This document shows positions 25,989 through 34,998 of a stretch of DNA of 43,190 bases, in pieces. Source of the DNA: Gammaproteobacteria bacterium. GTDB taxonomy: Bacteria > Pseudomonadota > Gammaproteobacteria > Steroidobacterales > Steroidobacteraceae. The stretch spans positions 1 to 43,190 of the forward strand of contig JAQGOF010000098.1 in assembly GCA_028293745.1 (NCBI GenBank), in the 5' to 3' direction. The position numbers were made by a program, and so were the translations under genes. Numbering within the stretch: position 1 is the first letter of the stretch; every line of letters starts with the position of its first letter. Under the pieces are notes generated by a model. The model saw nothing but the letters and a program-made list of their open reading frames with translations. It did no database searches and was not told the DNA's origin.

Positions 25989-27324
25989 AAGATCCCGTTG
26001 GGCCCCGGGCGCCGCGGCACTCGCGGACGCTGCCCGGGCAGTTTCGGCCGTGGCGTTCGACGGTCGCTCAACCGAGGACGCACTGCGCGCGTATGAAGAA
26101 TCTTCGCAACGCGCCGCAATCAGGGCTATCGCCCTGGGTTCCCTGCGGTGGTATCTGCGACTCGCTCCCGCAGTCGATGGGCTTCTGTCGCGCCCCCAGG
26201 CAGTCGCGAGCGAAATCCGCGCCCTGCTGGTTGTCAGCGCTCATCAGATCGAATACTCGCGCAACGCTCCAGAGGCGACGGCGCATGCCGCTGTGGATGC
26301 GACGCGAATACTCGGTCAAGGTCGCGCGAGTGGCCTGGTGAATGCAGTCCTGCGTCGATTCGTCGCTGAGCGAACGAGTCTCCTCGGCCGGGTTGATCGA
26401 AAGCTTGCAGGGCGGACCGCGCATCCTCAATGGCTGGTGAAGCTGCTCGAGCAGGCTTGGCCCGAGTCCGTCGACAGCATTCTCGAGGCGAACAACGAGC
26501 ATCCGCCGCTGGTGCTGCGCGTGGACCTTACGCGCAAGAGCAGGGCTGCCTATATCGAAGAGCTGGCAGCAGCGGATATCGTGGGCAGCCCTTTTGATTG
26601 GGCTCCTGCGGCTGTGCGTCTCGATCGTCCGATAGCAGTAACTTTGCTGCCGGGATTTCGCGAGGGCACGGTGTCGGTACAGGACGCTGGGGCGCAGCTG
26701 GCGGCAAAGCTTTTGGATGCGCAGCCACGCATGAGAGTGATGGATGCATGCGCGGCGCCCGGTGGAAAGACGGGACATCTGTTGGAGCACACGCCCGATC
26801 TCGCCGAGCTTGTCGCTATCGACGTGGACGCGGGTCGCGTAGCTCGCATACAGGAAAACCTGGAGCGCCTCGGGCGTAACGCGCTCGTGCAGGTCGCCGA
26901 CGTTCGTGACCCGGCCACATTCTGGGATGGACGACCATTCGATCGCATACTGGTGGACGCGCCGTGCTCGTCAACGGGCGTCATTCGACGCCACCCCGAT
27001 ATCAAGCTCTTGCGGCGGGCCACTGACATCCCCTCTTTTGTCGCGGTCCAGGAACAGATTCTCCGGTCAGCGTTCAGCATGCTCGCCTCCGGAGGGCGGC
27101 TGGTGTACTGCACCTGCTCCGTGATGCCAGCGGAAAATGAGGAAGTCGTCGAACGGCTGCTGGCGGCTGAATCTTCGGCCCGCGTTGCGGCGATGCCTCC
27201 CGCAACCGATCTGGCCCCTGGAGCACGGGACAAAAGAATCGGGATACAGCTGATTCCAGGCTCGCAGGCGGCCAGCGACGGCTTCTATTATGCTTGTCTC
27301 GAAAAGACAACGGCCGGAACCTGA
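25981..27324 (+). CDS. rsmB: 16S rRNA (cytosine-967-C5)-methyltransferase
   Basis: This enzyme methylates C967 of 16S rRNA, 447 residues from a TTG start that overlaps fmt by 8 bases. The N-terminal NusB-like RNA-binding domain covers about residues 10-145 (HQIEYSRNAPEATAHAAVDA). The SAM-binding motif is MDACAAPGGKTGHLLE. The two catalytic cysteines are in DAPCSSTGVIRRHPDIK and VYCTCSVMPAENEEVV. The length is close to E. coli RsmB (429). Confidence 0.95.
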   Translation: MAERSRWAPGAAALADAARAVSAVAFDGRSTEDALRAYEESSQRAAIRAIALGSLRWYLRLAPAVDGLLSRPQAVASEIRALLVVSAHQIEYSRNAPEATAHAAVDATRILGQGRASGLVNAVLRRFVAERTSLLGRVDRKLAGRTAHPQWLVKLLEQAWPESVDSILEANNEHPPLVLRVDLTRKSRAAYIEELAAADIVGSPFDWAPAAVRLDRPIAVTLLPGFREGTVSVQDAGAQLAAKLLDAQPRMRVMDACAAPGGKTGHLLEHTPDLAELVAIDVDAGRVARIQENLERLGRNALVQVADVRDPATFWDGRPFDRILVDAPCSSTGVIRRHPDIKLLRRATDIPSFVAVQEQILRSAFSMLASGGRLVYCTCSVMPAENEEVVERLLAAESSARVAAMPPATDLAPGARDKRIGIQLIPGSQAASDGFYYACLEKTTAGT

Positions 27325-27364
27325 GCAGCCGTCGGGGGTCACAATCAGTTCTCTGTCGTTGACC

Positions 27365-27946
27365 ATGCAACGAGCCATCCCCAAAAGAGTCAGGCCGCTC
27401 GCAATAGTCTTCCTGGTGCTGTCGGCCTGGGCGGCGGGCGTCTATGGTGACGCGCTGGATGGCGTGCTGGAAGTTCGCTCCGCGTATGTGAATATCGACA
27501 AGGGCGTCTTTCTGCTCCACGCGCGTGTCGAATACCCGGTGAATCCACTTATCCGGTCCGCGCTGCGCGATGGAGTGACCCTCTCGTTCGATCTCGATAC
27601 CCGTGTTGAGCGCGAGCGCCGGTTGTGGTTCAACGCAAGCATCGTGGAACTGACGCTGAGGCGGGAGCTCATGTATCACGCGGTGAGCGATCGATACGTC
27701 GTGCGTGACGTGAAGACAGGTCAGCAGGAGAACTTTCCTACTCTGGATGACGCGTTGACGTATCTCGGTCGCATTGACAGTTGGCCGATACTGGTCGAGC
27801 CACAGCTCAATGGCGGGAATTATCTGATCAGCGTGCGTGCGGGCGTGCGGCGCGGACGATTGCCTGCATCGCTGCGAGCCTTGTTTTTCTGGACTGACGA
27901 TTTTCGACGTGTCAGCGAGTGGTACTCATGGTCACTCCCAGTGTGA
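27365..27946 (+). CDS. DUF4390 exported protein
   Basis: This is a protein of about 193 residues of unknown function from the ATG at 27365; an in-frame ATG at 27290 inside rsmB is an alternative. From 27365 it has a plausible signal peptide or anchor (RPLAIVFLVLSAWAAGVYG). The body has alternating hydrophobic pattern typical of beta structure: VRSAYVNIDKGVFLLHARV, VTLSFDLDTRVER, and the C-terminal FFWTDDFRRVSEWYSWSLPV. This matches the DUF4390 family, which sits before ntrY in Xanthomonadales-like genomes. It overlaps the kinase gene by 19 bases. A periplasmic role linked to NtrY is possible but unproven. Confidence 0.87.
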   Translation: MQRAIPKRVRPLAIVFLVLSAWAAGVYGDALDGVLEVRSAYVNIDKGVFLLHARVEYPVNPLIRSALRDGVTLSFDLDTRVERERRLWFNASIVELTLRRELMYHAVSDRYVVRDVKTGQQENFPTLDDALTYLGRIDSWPILVEPQLNGGNYLISVRAGVRRGRLPASLRALFFWTDDFRRVSEWYSWSLPV

Positions 27947-30165
27947 ATGGCGTTCGGTCGACGCGCGCGTGGGGCGGCCGTGCCCTGCTGCTTCTGTGGG
28001 GAGCGATCGGAGTTGGCGCCCTGCTGTTGCTCGCGAAGAGTGTTCAGAACTCGTCCGCGTTCGATCGCCTGCAGCCCTGGATTCTGCTGCTCAATATCAC
28101 CGGCGTCATCGCACTCACAATTCTGCTCGCGCGCAAGTTGTGGCAACTGGTCCGCGACTATCGGGATCACGTTCCCGGCTCGCGCCTGACGGCTCGCACG
28201 GTCAGCATCTTCGGCGCGCTCGTCGTCGCACCGCTGCTCATCGTCTACCTGTTCTCGCTCGACTTCCTGAATCGCGGTATCGACAGCTGGTTCAAGGTCG
28301 AGGTGAAGCAGGGGTTGAGTGATGCGCTCGTGCTGTCGGGGGCTGCATTGAACCTGCGCATGAAGGAATATTCGGGGCGCACGGAGCAGCTCGCGCGCAG
28401 CCTCTCGGGGAGTCCTCCGGGCGAGATCCAGGAACGGATCGACAGCGAGCGGCGCGCGACCGACGGCATTGAGATCGTTTTATTCGGCGAGCACGAGCGG
28501 ATCATCGCGGCGAGCATGGAAAATCCACTGGAGCCACTGCCGTCCCGCCCGCCGTCCGATCTCGTAAGGCAGATCAGAGAGCGGCGGATGTACGTCAGCC
28601 TCGAGCCGCAGGCCGACGGTAAGTATTTCATCCGCACGGCCGCGCCGCTGAGTGACTCCGGCGCAAACTCCGAGGGTCGCTATGTTGTGGCCATCTATCT
28701 GGTCCCACCGCAGCTTTCCGCGTTGTCTGAGGCCGTGCAGCGCTCCTATTCCCAGTACGGCGAATTGGCCGCGCTGCGTGAGGCCCTGAAGTCGGGCTTT
28801 CGGCTGACACTGACCCTGGTGCTGCTGCTGGCCATGCTTGCGGCAATCTATGGCGCGATATTTTTCGCCCAGAGGTTGGTGCGTCCCGTACAGGACCTCA
28901 TCGCCGGTACGCGAGCCGTCGGCAAAGGTGATTTCGGCACCCGTCTGCCGCTCCCATCACGCGACGAAATGGGATTTCTCGTCCATTCGTTCAACGACAT
29001 GACCAAGCGCTTGCGCCGCGCACACGAGGAGGCAACTCGCAGCCAGCAGGCCGTGGAACGTGAGCGCGAAAGGCTCTCGATCATTCTCGCGAGACTGTCC
29101 ACGGGAGTCCTGGCAGTCGATCGTAGTTTGACGGTGCGGATGGCGAATCAGGCAGCCGGGGCCATTCTGGGAACGGATCTCTCGGTCGCGACAGGCCGGT
29201 CGTTGCCGGAGCTCGCAGCGGGCAATGATCGTCTCGGGCAATTCGTGGCAGCCGTCGTGGTGCGTTTCGCAGCTGGCCGCGATGAGTGGCGTGAGCAGCT
29301 GGATCTCGACGGGGAGGCCGGCCGCCGGACATTGATGTGTGCGTGTACTCCGATGCCCGGGGAGGGTTCGGACATGGGCTACGTGATCGTGTTCGACGAC
29401 ATTACGGCGCTGCTGCAGGCCCAGAGAGATGCGGCGTGGGGTGAGGTGGCGCGCCGGCTTGCGCATGAGATCAAGAACCCCCTGACACCCATCCAGCTGT
29501 CGGCTGAGCGCATGCGTCGCCGCTTTCTTGCCAGCATGAGCCCTACGGATGCGGAAATACTCGACCGTTCGACCCGCACTATCGTATCTCAGGTCGAAGC
29601 CATGCAGCAGATGGTGAACGCCTTCAGCGAGTACGCGCGTGCACCGGAGATGAAGATCACGCGATTCAGCCTCAACCAGCTGGTGACCGAGGTCGCCGAC
29701 CTGTACCGTTCGGAGGACCCGCGTGCCACCATTCGGCTGGATCTCGACGACAACATCGAGGGGATCGAGGCAGACCGGGGGCGGATTCGGCAGATCCTCA
29801 ACAATCTGGTCACGAACGCGCTCGAGTCACTCGACGGGGTGGCCTCACCGACGCTCGAGATCGCGAGCCGGCTCGAATACGGTGGCGATGCTTCGTACGC
29901 CGTGGTTACCGTGTGTGACAATGGTCCTGGGTTTCAGCGCGAGCTGCTGGGGCGAGTTTTCGACCCGTATGTCACGAGTAAGCCGAAGGGGACCGGTCTG
30001 GGGCTCGCCATCGTAAAGAAGATCGTTGAAGAGCACGGTGGCCGGATCGATGCTGACAATCGTCCCGAGGGCGGTGCGCGTGTGCGCGTCGTCCTGCCAG
30101 TGAAAGACAGTACACGGTCTGCGACGGGGGGTCCTCGACGCGAGCTGAGGAGGGAAAGGGCATGA
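27928..30165 (+). CDS. ntrY: NtrY-type sensor histidine kinase
   Basis: This is a membrane histidine kinase of 745 residues from the ATG at 27928; a GTG at 27919 is an alternative. Three hydrophobic segments near the N-terminus and one at about 285-308 (LTLTLVLLLAMLAAIYGAIFF) bracket an extracytoplasmic region. HAMP follows (RLVRPVQDLIAGTRAVGKG), then PAS. The phosphoacceptor His is in RRLAHEIKNPLTPIQLSAER. The ATPase has NALESLDG, VCDNGPGF and GTGLGLAIVKKIVEEHGG. It overlaps its partner ntrX by 4 bases. NtrY/NtrX systems respond to nitrogen, redox or envelope signals in different bacteria; the signal here is unknown. Confidence 0.93.
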   Translation: MVTPSVNGVRSTRAWGGRALLLLWGAIGVGALLLLAKSVQNSSAFDRLQPWILLLNITGVIALTILLARKLWQLVRDYRDHVPGSRLTARTVSIFGALVVAPLLIVYLFSLDFLNRGIDSWFKVEVKQGLSDALVLSGAALNLRMKEYSGRTEQLARSLSGSPPGEIQERIDSERRATDGIEIVLFGEHERIIAASMENPLEPLPSRPPSDLVRQIRERRMYVSLEPQADGKYFIRTAAPLSDSGANSEGRYVVAIYLVPPQLSALSEAVQRSYSQYGELAALREALKSGFRLTLTLVLLLAMLAAIYGAIFFAQRLVRPVQDLIAGTRAVGKGDFGTRLPLPSRDEMGFLVHSFNDMTKRLRRAHEEATRSQQAVERERERLSIILARLSTGVLAVDRSLTVRMANQAAGAILGTDLSVATGRSLPELAAGNDRLGQFVAAVVVRFAAGRDEWREQLDLDGEAGRRTLMCACTPMPGEGSDMGYVIVFDDITALLQAQRDAAWGEVARRLAHEIKNPLTPIQLSAERMRRRFLASMSPTDAEILDRSTRTIVSQVEAMQQMVNAFSEYARAPEMKITRFSLNQLVTEVADLYRSEDPRATIRLDLDDNIEGIEADRGRIRQILNNLVTNALESLDGVASPTLEIASRLEYGGDASYAVVTVCDNGPGFQRELLGRVFDPYVTSKPKGTGLGLAIVKKIVEEHGGRIDADNRPEGGARVRVVLPVKDSTRSATGGPRRELRRERA

Positions 30166-31544
30166 CTATTCCGCACATTTTGGTTGTTGACGACGAAGCG
30201 GACATCCGCGGCCTTCTAAAAGAGATCCTGTCCGAGGAAGGTTACGAAGTGGATGTCGCTGCGAATGCCGTGCAGGCCCGAGCGTCGCGCGCCCGTCAGA
30301 CTCCGGATCTCGTGTTGCTCGACATCTGGATGCCTGACGTCGACGGCATCAGCCTTCTGCGCGAGTGGTCTGCATCGACGACCGATGGTTGCCCGGTTGT
30401 GATGATGTCAGGTCACGGCACTGTGGAGACGGCGGTCGAAGCAACACGCCTCGGTGCGTTTGATTTCGTGGAAAAGCCGTTGTCGCTCGCGAAGCTCCTT
30501 CGTACCGTGGAGCGCGCGTTGGACGCCGGTAAGCGCCGCAAGCAGTCGGGGAAACTCCTCTCGCCGGCGCTCATGGTGCCTGTGGGGAAGAGCAAGCAGA
30601 TGCAGCAGTTGCGCACGGAGCTGCAGCAGATTGCTGGGAACCCTTCGTCGGTATTGTTGATCGGCGAGCCTGGTTCGGGCCGCGAGGCGTTCGCTCGTTA
30701 TCTTCACGAGCGCAGCCCACGTGCCGGCCATCCGTTTGTAACGCTGATCGCGAGCAGTCTGCGCGAAGCTGATGCGGAGAGCCGCTTGTTTGGTCGCGAC
30801 GGTCCGACGCATCCGTCGGACGGAGGTGCCCGGCAGACTGGCCTGTTGGAGGAAGCGGCCGGCGGGACTCTGTTCATTCACGAAGTCGAGGATCTGCCGC
30901 CTTCGGCGCAGCGACTGCTGGTGGGTGTACTCGAGTCAGGCCAATTCTTGCGCATGGGCGGGAGCGAGCCGGTCCAACTCACCGCGCGAGTGCTGTCCTC
31001 CGGTCAGCCCGGGATCGAAAATCGCACCGGCGCGGAAGGCTTTCGGCGCGACCTGCTCGCGCACCTGAATATGCTGATTGTCCGCGTCCCTCCGCTTCGG
31101 GACTATGCGGAGGACGTGCCCGAGCTCCTGCGCCACTACGTCGATCGTGTGGTGGATACCGAGGGGCTGCAGTTCCGCCGCTTCAGCGTCGCTGCCCAGA
31201 ATCGGCTGCGTAATTATCCGTGGCCCGACAACGTGCGGGAATTGAAGAACCTCGTACATCGGCTGCTCATCCAGGGGGGCGCCGAAGAGATCCGACTCGA
31301 GGAGATCGAGCGCGAGCTGGCCGTCCAGGCCCCGCCGGGTGAGCCCCTTGTGAAGCAGGACCTGCTGGCACTGCCGCTGCGGGAGGCCCGCGAGCAGTTC
31401 GAGCGGGCCTACCTGCAACAACAGCTCCTGTTATGTAATGGCAAGGTGGGTCAGCTCGCCAAGCGGGTCGGCATGGAACGTACGCACCTGTACCGCAAGC
31501 TGCGCTCGCTGGGCGTGGACTTCAGGAATATTTCAGAAGATTGA
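30162..31544 (+). CDS. ntrX: NtrX-like response regulator with degenerate AAA+ domain
   Basis: This is a 460-residue response regulator with receiver, AAA+ and Fis-type helix-turn-helix domains. The receiver looks active: DD at 10-11, phosphoacceptor D54 and Lys in EKP. The central domain is degraded. Walker A reads GEPGSGRE (168-175) with Arg for the key Lys. The GAFTGA sigma-54 contact loop is absent; the segment at about 210-222 reads FGRDGPTHPSDGG. Walker B has His240 where Asp is expected (FIHEVED). The usual RL of the arginine-finger region is AHLN. The Fis domain (about 410-450) is intact. It probably binds DNA without sigma-54 activation. Paired with ntrY. Confidence 0.92.
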   Translation: MTIPHILVVDDEADIRGLLKEILSEEGYEVDVAANAVQARASRARQTPDLVLLDIWMPDVDGISLLREWSASTTDGCPVVMMSGHGTVETAVEATRLGAFDFVEKPLSLAKLLRTVERALDAGKRRKQSGKLLSPALMVPVGKSKQMQQLRTELQQIAGNPSSVLLIGEPGSGREAFARYLHERSPRAGHPFVTLIASSLREADAESRLFGRDGPTHPSDGGARQTGLLEEAAGGTLFIHEVEDLPPSAQRLLVGVLESGQFLRMGGSEPVQLTARVLSSGQPGIENRTGAEGFRRDLLAHLNMLIVRVPPLRDYAEDVPELLRHYVDRVVDTEGLQFRRFSVAAQNRLRNYPWPDNVRELKNLVHRLLIQGGAEEIRLEEIERELAVQAPPGEPLVKQDLLALPLREAREQFERAYLQQQLLLCNGKVGQLAKRVGMERTHLYRKLRSLGVDFRNISED

Positions 31545-31626
31545 ATCAGCACAGCTGAGATATTCGGCCGCCTGCCCGCAGTAGCCCTGATAAGTACAAC
31601 CCGAAGTCGGGCCCGCGAGGCTTCCG

Positions 31627-34347
31627 TTGCCCCCATTCAAGGCAACCGTCGCCGCTTGCCCGCACCATTCAATCCAGTGTCAGACAGGAGTGTCGCGCAA
31701 CTTGGAGCTGCACGGCTTGCGTGTGCTGATTGTCGAAGACGTCAGCGTCGACTCCGAACTCGCGGTTCATCAGCTCGCCAGGGGTGGCATCCGCTGCGTT
31801 CACATCCGGGCTGACTCTGAGCCGAGCTTTCGTGCGGCCCTGGCGCGGTTCAAGCCGCATATCATCCTGTCCGATTTCTCGCTGCCCGGCTTCGACGGGC
31901 TCGCAGCGCTCAAGATTGCGACGGCGGAAGCACCGGACGTCCCTTTCATATTCCTTTCGGGAACCATTGGCGAGGAGCGTGCCATCGAGGCGCTGCGGCG
32001 CGGCGCGGTCGACTACGTTCTGAAGACAAATCCTGCCCGGCTCGTGCCTGCGGTGCGGCGGGCGCTTCGAGAGGTCAGCGAACGGGCGCGGCGGCGTCTT
32101 GCCGAGCGGCAGATTCGCGAGAGCGAGCAGCGCCTGCGGGACATCGTGGATACCTCCCAGGACTGGATCTGGGAGCTGGGTTCGCAGCAGCAGTTCGTGT
32201 TCAGCAGCGAGTCGGTCCGCGGCATCCTCGGCGCGAGTGTGCCGGAGGTTATCGGCTGTGGCCTGGATACATTTGTTCACGAAGCTGACCGGGAGGCATT
32301 CGCGGCGGCGCTGCAGGGACTCAGTGCCGGGCAGCGGACGGTCACGGGAATCGTGACGCGCTGGAAACATGCGAGCGGCGAATTCCGCTGGCTCGAAGGC
32401 AACCTGCTCGCGCTCATTGGACCGGACGGACACGTGTCGGGCTATCGCGGCACGCACCGGGATATTACGGAGCGCAAACATCAACAAGAACGGATTCTGC
32501 GCCTGACGCGAATGTTGCAGATGCAGAGTGGAATCAACGCCGCCGTGGTGAGGATTCGCGAGCGGGACGCGCTGTTGCGGGAGGCCTGTCGGCTGGCGTT
32601 GCAGGTGGGCGGCTACGATCACGTGATGATCTCACTTGTCGATCCCGGCGGCGGGCGCGCAGTGCCCTGGTATCGGCTCGGCATGACTGGGGCTGCGGAA
32701 GTCCGCACCGCAGAGTCCTATCCGATCAGTGACGGCACCGAGTCGGATACGAGCCTGATAGGACGGGCCCTGAGAACCGGGGAGATCACGGTCGCGACCG
32801 ATCTGACCAAGTCCGAGCCGCCGGTTTCCGGCCGGGAACAGCTGCTCGCGGAAGGATTCAAGTCAGTAGTGGCTCTACCGTTCAGCGTCAACGGCGCGCG
32901 TGTTGGTGTGCTGTCGCTGGCTTCGAGAGAGTCGGATCAACTCAGCGACGAAGAGCTGTTGCTGCTGCAGGACATGATTGCCAACTTGTCATTCGCTCTG
33001 CAGTACCGTCAGAAGGAAACGACTGCGCAGTACCTCGCGTATTTCGATGCATTGACGGGGCTTGCAAAGCGGCCGTTCTTCTGCGAGCGCCTCGATGAGG
33101 CGTTGCGCAATCGCGTCGAGCCGGAGGGCGCGCCCACGGTCGTCGCGTTTGATGTCATGCACTTGAGCAATGTGAATGATACTTTCGGGCGGCATGTGGG
33201 CGACCTTCTGCTGCAACGGGTTGCCGAGCAGTTGAAGCGTCACCTCGAGGACGATACGCGAGTTGGCTATCTCGGTGGTGGAACCTTCGTGCTCGTGCTG
33301 CCGCAGGACGAGTCGTCCGCTGAAGGTGTCACGACGTTTCTCGAAACCACGGTGTTCCGTGACGTGTTCAAGATCGAGGGTCGCACGATACGTGCTTCCT
33401 TCAAATCGGGTATTGCCCGCTATCCGCTGGACGGTGAGGACGCCAGCACTCTGACTCAACGCGCGGAAGCCGCGTTGAAACGCGCCAAGGACTCGGGCGA
33501 GCCCTATCTTCATTACCAGGTGGAGGTGCACAGCGAGCTTGCGGAGCGGCTGGCGCTCGAGCACAGCTTGCGCGGCGCCTTGGACGAGCACCAGTTCGTC
33601 CTGCACTATCAACCCCAGGTGAATATCTCGACCGGCCGCATCGACGCCGTCGAAGCGCTGCTGCGTTGGAACGATCCACAAAGTGGCCTGACCTTGCCGG
33701 GCCGGTTTCTTCATGTTCTGGAATCGTCCGGAATGATTGTCGCGGTGGGCGATTGGGTGCTGCGCAAAGCCGCTGAAGATTGCCAGCGCTGGAGCCGGGC
33801 GGGCCTCGGCCCGATTCGCATCGCCGTGAATGTCTCTGCGCAACAGATCCGGCGCCGTACGTTTGTCGAGAACTGTCTCGCGGCGGCGGCCGTTTGCACA
33901 ACCGGCGGCTACGGCCTGGACCTGGAGATTACCGAGACGGGACTGTTGCACGATGTTGAAGGAGCGAGCCGCAAGCTGCGCGAGCTGAGAAGCGCGGGTA
34001 TGCGGGTGGCCATCGACGATTTCGGAACCGGATACTCGTCGCTTGGCCTATTGTCCAAACTGCCGGTCGATCTGCTGAAGATCGACCGGACTTTTATCAG
34101 CGGCCTGCCGGAGGATCCGGCGAGCGGAACGCTGGTCTCCAGCATCATCGGGCTTGCTTCGGCGTTCAACCTGATTGCAATTGCCGAAGGGGTCGAGACC
34201 GAAGAGCAGCTCGAGCTGCTGCGCAAGCTCAGGTGCAATTATAGCCAGGGATTTCTGCACTCGAGGCCGGTGCCGGTGGAGCAGCTCGAACAGATGTTGG
34301 CGCAGCAGGCGCAGGCGCGGCGGCCGAAGCGCCGGGATTTGAATTGA
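31627..34347 (+). CDS. Receiver-PAS-GAF-GGDEF-EAL cyclic-di-GMP phosphodiesterase
   Basis: This is a soluble response regulator of up to 906 residues. GAGG 6 bases before the TTG at 31627 supports the long form; a TTG at 31702, 11 bases after AGGAG and just before LELHGLRVLIVED, is a likely alternative. Domains in order are receiver (about 28-150, SDFSLPGFDGLAAL with the phospho-Asp), PAS (about 170-285), GAF (about 300-450), GGDEF and EAL. The GGDEF motif is degenerate: LGGGTFVLVL. EAL is intact: EALLRW, VNVS, EITET, IDDFGTGYSS, KIDRTF and AEGVETEEQ. The net predicted activity is cyclic-di-GMP breakdown, perhaps with GTP sensed by the GGDEF domain. It lies 82 bases after ntrX. Confidence 0.9.
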   Translation: MPPFKATVAACPHHSIQCQTGVSRNLELHGLRVLIVEDVSVDSELAVHQLARGGIRCVHIRADSEPSFRAALARFKPHIILSDFSLPGFDGLAALKIATAEAPDVPFIFLSGTIGEERAIEALRRGAVDYVLKTNPARLVPAVRRALREVSERARRRLAERQIRESEQRLRDIVDTSQDWIWELGSQQQFVFSSESVRGILGASVPEVIGCGLDTFVHEADREAFAAALQGLSAGQRTVTGIVTRWKHASGEFRWLEGNLLALIGPDGHVSGYRGTHRDITERKHQQERILRLTRMLQMQSGINAAVVRIRERDALLREACRLALQVGGYDHVMISLVDPGGGRAVPWYRLGMTGAAEVRTAESYPISDGTESDTSLIGRALRTGEITVATDLTKSEPPVSGREQLLAEGFKSVVALPFSVNGARVGVLSLASRESDQLSDEELLLLQDMIANLSFALQYRQKETTAQYLAYFDALTGLAKRPFFCERLDEALRNRVEPEGAPTVVAFDVMHLSNVNDTFGRHVGDLLLQRVAEQLKRHLEDDTRVGYLGGGTFVLVLPQDESSAEGVTTFLETTVFRDVFKIEGRTIRASFKSGIARYPLDGEDASTLTQRAEAALKRAKDSGEPYLHYQVEVHSELAERLALEHSLRGALDEHQFVLHYQPQVNISTGRIDAVEALLRWNDPQSGLTLPGRFLHVLESSGMIVAVGDWVLRKAAEDCQRWSRAGLGPIRIAVNVSAQQIRRRTFVENCLAAAAVCTTGGYGLDLEITETGLLHDVEGASRKLRELRSAGMRVAIDDFGTGYSSLGLLSKLPVDLLKIDRTFISGLPEDPASGTLVSSIIGLASAFNLIAIAEGVETEEQLELLRKLRCNYSQGFLHSRPVPVEQLEQMLAQQAQARRPKRRDLN

Positions 34348-34356
34348 CAGCCACGT

Positions 34357-34407
34357 CGGCTGCGGCAGCCGGCAGACTTTGACTGCAGGCCGCCTCCAAC
34401 AGCGGCC
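34357..34407. terminator. Paired hairpins between convergent genes, possible bidirectional terminator
   Basis: CGGCTG-CGG-CAGCCG (34357-34371) and GGCCGC-N8-GCGGCC (34388-34407) fill the 66-base gap between two convergent genes. No T-tract follows either, so a canonical intrinsic terminator is not shown. Confidence 0.35.
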
Positions 34408-34413
34408 GACTGG

Positions 34414-34998
34414 TCAGTCCCCTACACGGATGACCAGGGCATCGACATCGGCGGCCTGGAGCTGCTTGCGCAACCTGTTGAGATCATCCAACTTGGTGAT
34501 GGGTCCAATGCGTACCCGATGCCAGACGTCGGCGTCCACGGCAACCCGCTGAACCTTGGCGTCGATCCCTTGCATGGAGAGTTGGGCCCGCACGCGGTCG
34601 GCGTCGGCTTCGTTGCGATATGAGCCAGCCTGCAGGACATAAACGCCGGGCCGCTCAACGCGCGCGGTTGCAGGCATGTCACGCTTGACGTCCTTGTCCT
34701 TCTCCGGCACGACAACTTCGAAGTTGGGGAGCATCTGGTAGAAGTCGTACTTCTCGCCCGTGGTAGCTGTGGTAGGCGCTTCGGGGTCCGAAGGTGCTTT
34801 GCGGTGCGGGTCTGGGCGTGGAGCCTCCGCCTTTTCGCGGGCGGATGCGGCGTCGTGCTGGCGGTTGCCCATGATGTAGACGGTCGCGCCGCCGGCCAGG
34901 ACGATACCGACCAGCGCTCCCATCGCGAACTCGCGGATCCGCCAGAGCTCGAGAGAGCGTTTCTGATTCCTTTTATAATCGCGTGTACTAGCTCTCAC
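34414..34998 (-). CDS. SPOR domain protein (FtsN-like)
   Basis: This is a 194-residue single-pass membrane protein. A basic N-terminus (DYKRNQKRS) is followed by a transmembrane helix at about 26-45 (FAMGALVGIVLAGGATVYIM). Then come a Pro/Lys-rich linker, EKYDFYQMLPNFEVVVPEK, and a C-terminal SPOR domain from about 118 (YVLQAGSYRNEADADRVRAQL, then WHRVRIGPI). SPOR domains bind denuded peptidoglycan at division septa, and FtsN-type proteins sit just downstream of argS in many gammaproteobacteria. It overlaps the argS stop by 4 bases. FtsN function is likely but not shown by sequence alone. Confidence 0.9.
   Translation of the reverse strand: MRASTRDYKRNQKRSLELWRIREFAMGALVGIVLAGGATVYIMGNRQHDAASAREKAEAPRPDPHRKAPSDPEAPTTATTGEKYDFYQMLPNFEVVVPEKDKDVKRDMPATARVERPGVYVLQAGSYRNEADADRVRAQLSMQGIDAKVQRVAVDADVWHRVRIGPITKLDDLNRLRKQLQAADVDALVIRVGD

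Noticed and set aside
31669..33951. Two minus-strand frames of 317 and 320 codons inside the receiver-EAL gene
   Set aside because: Both are antisense to recognisable receiver, PAS, GAF and GGDEF domains and show no domain features of their own.
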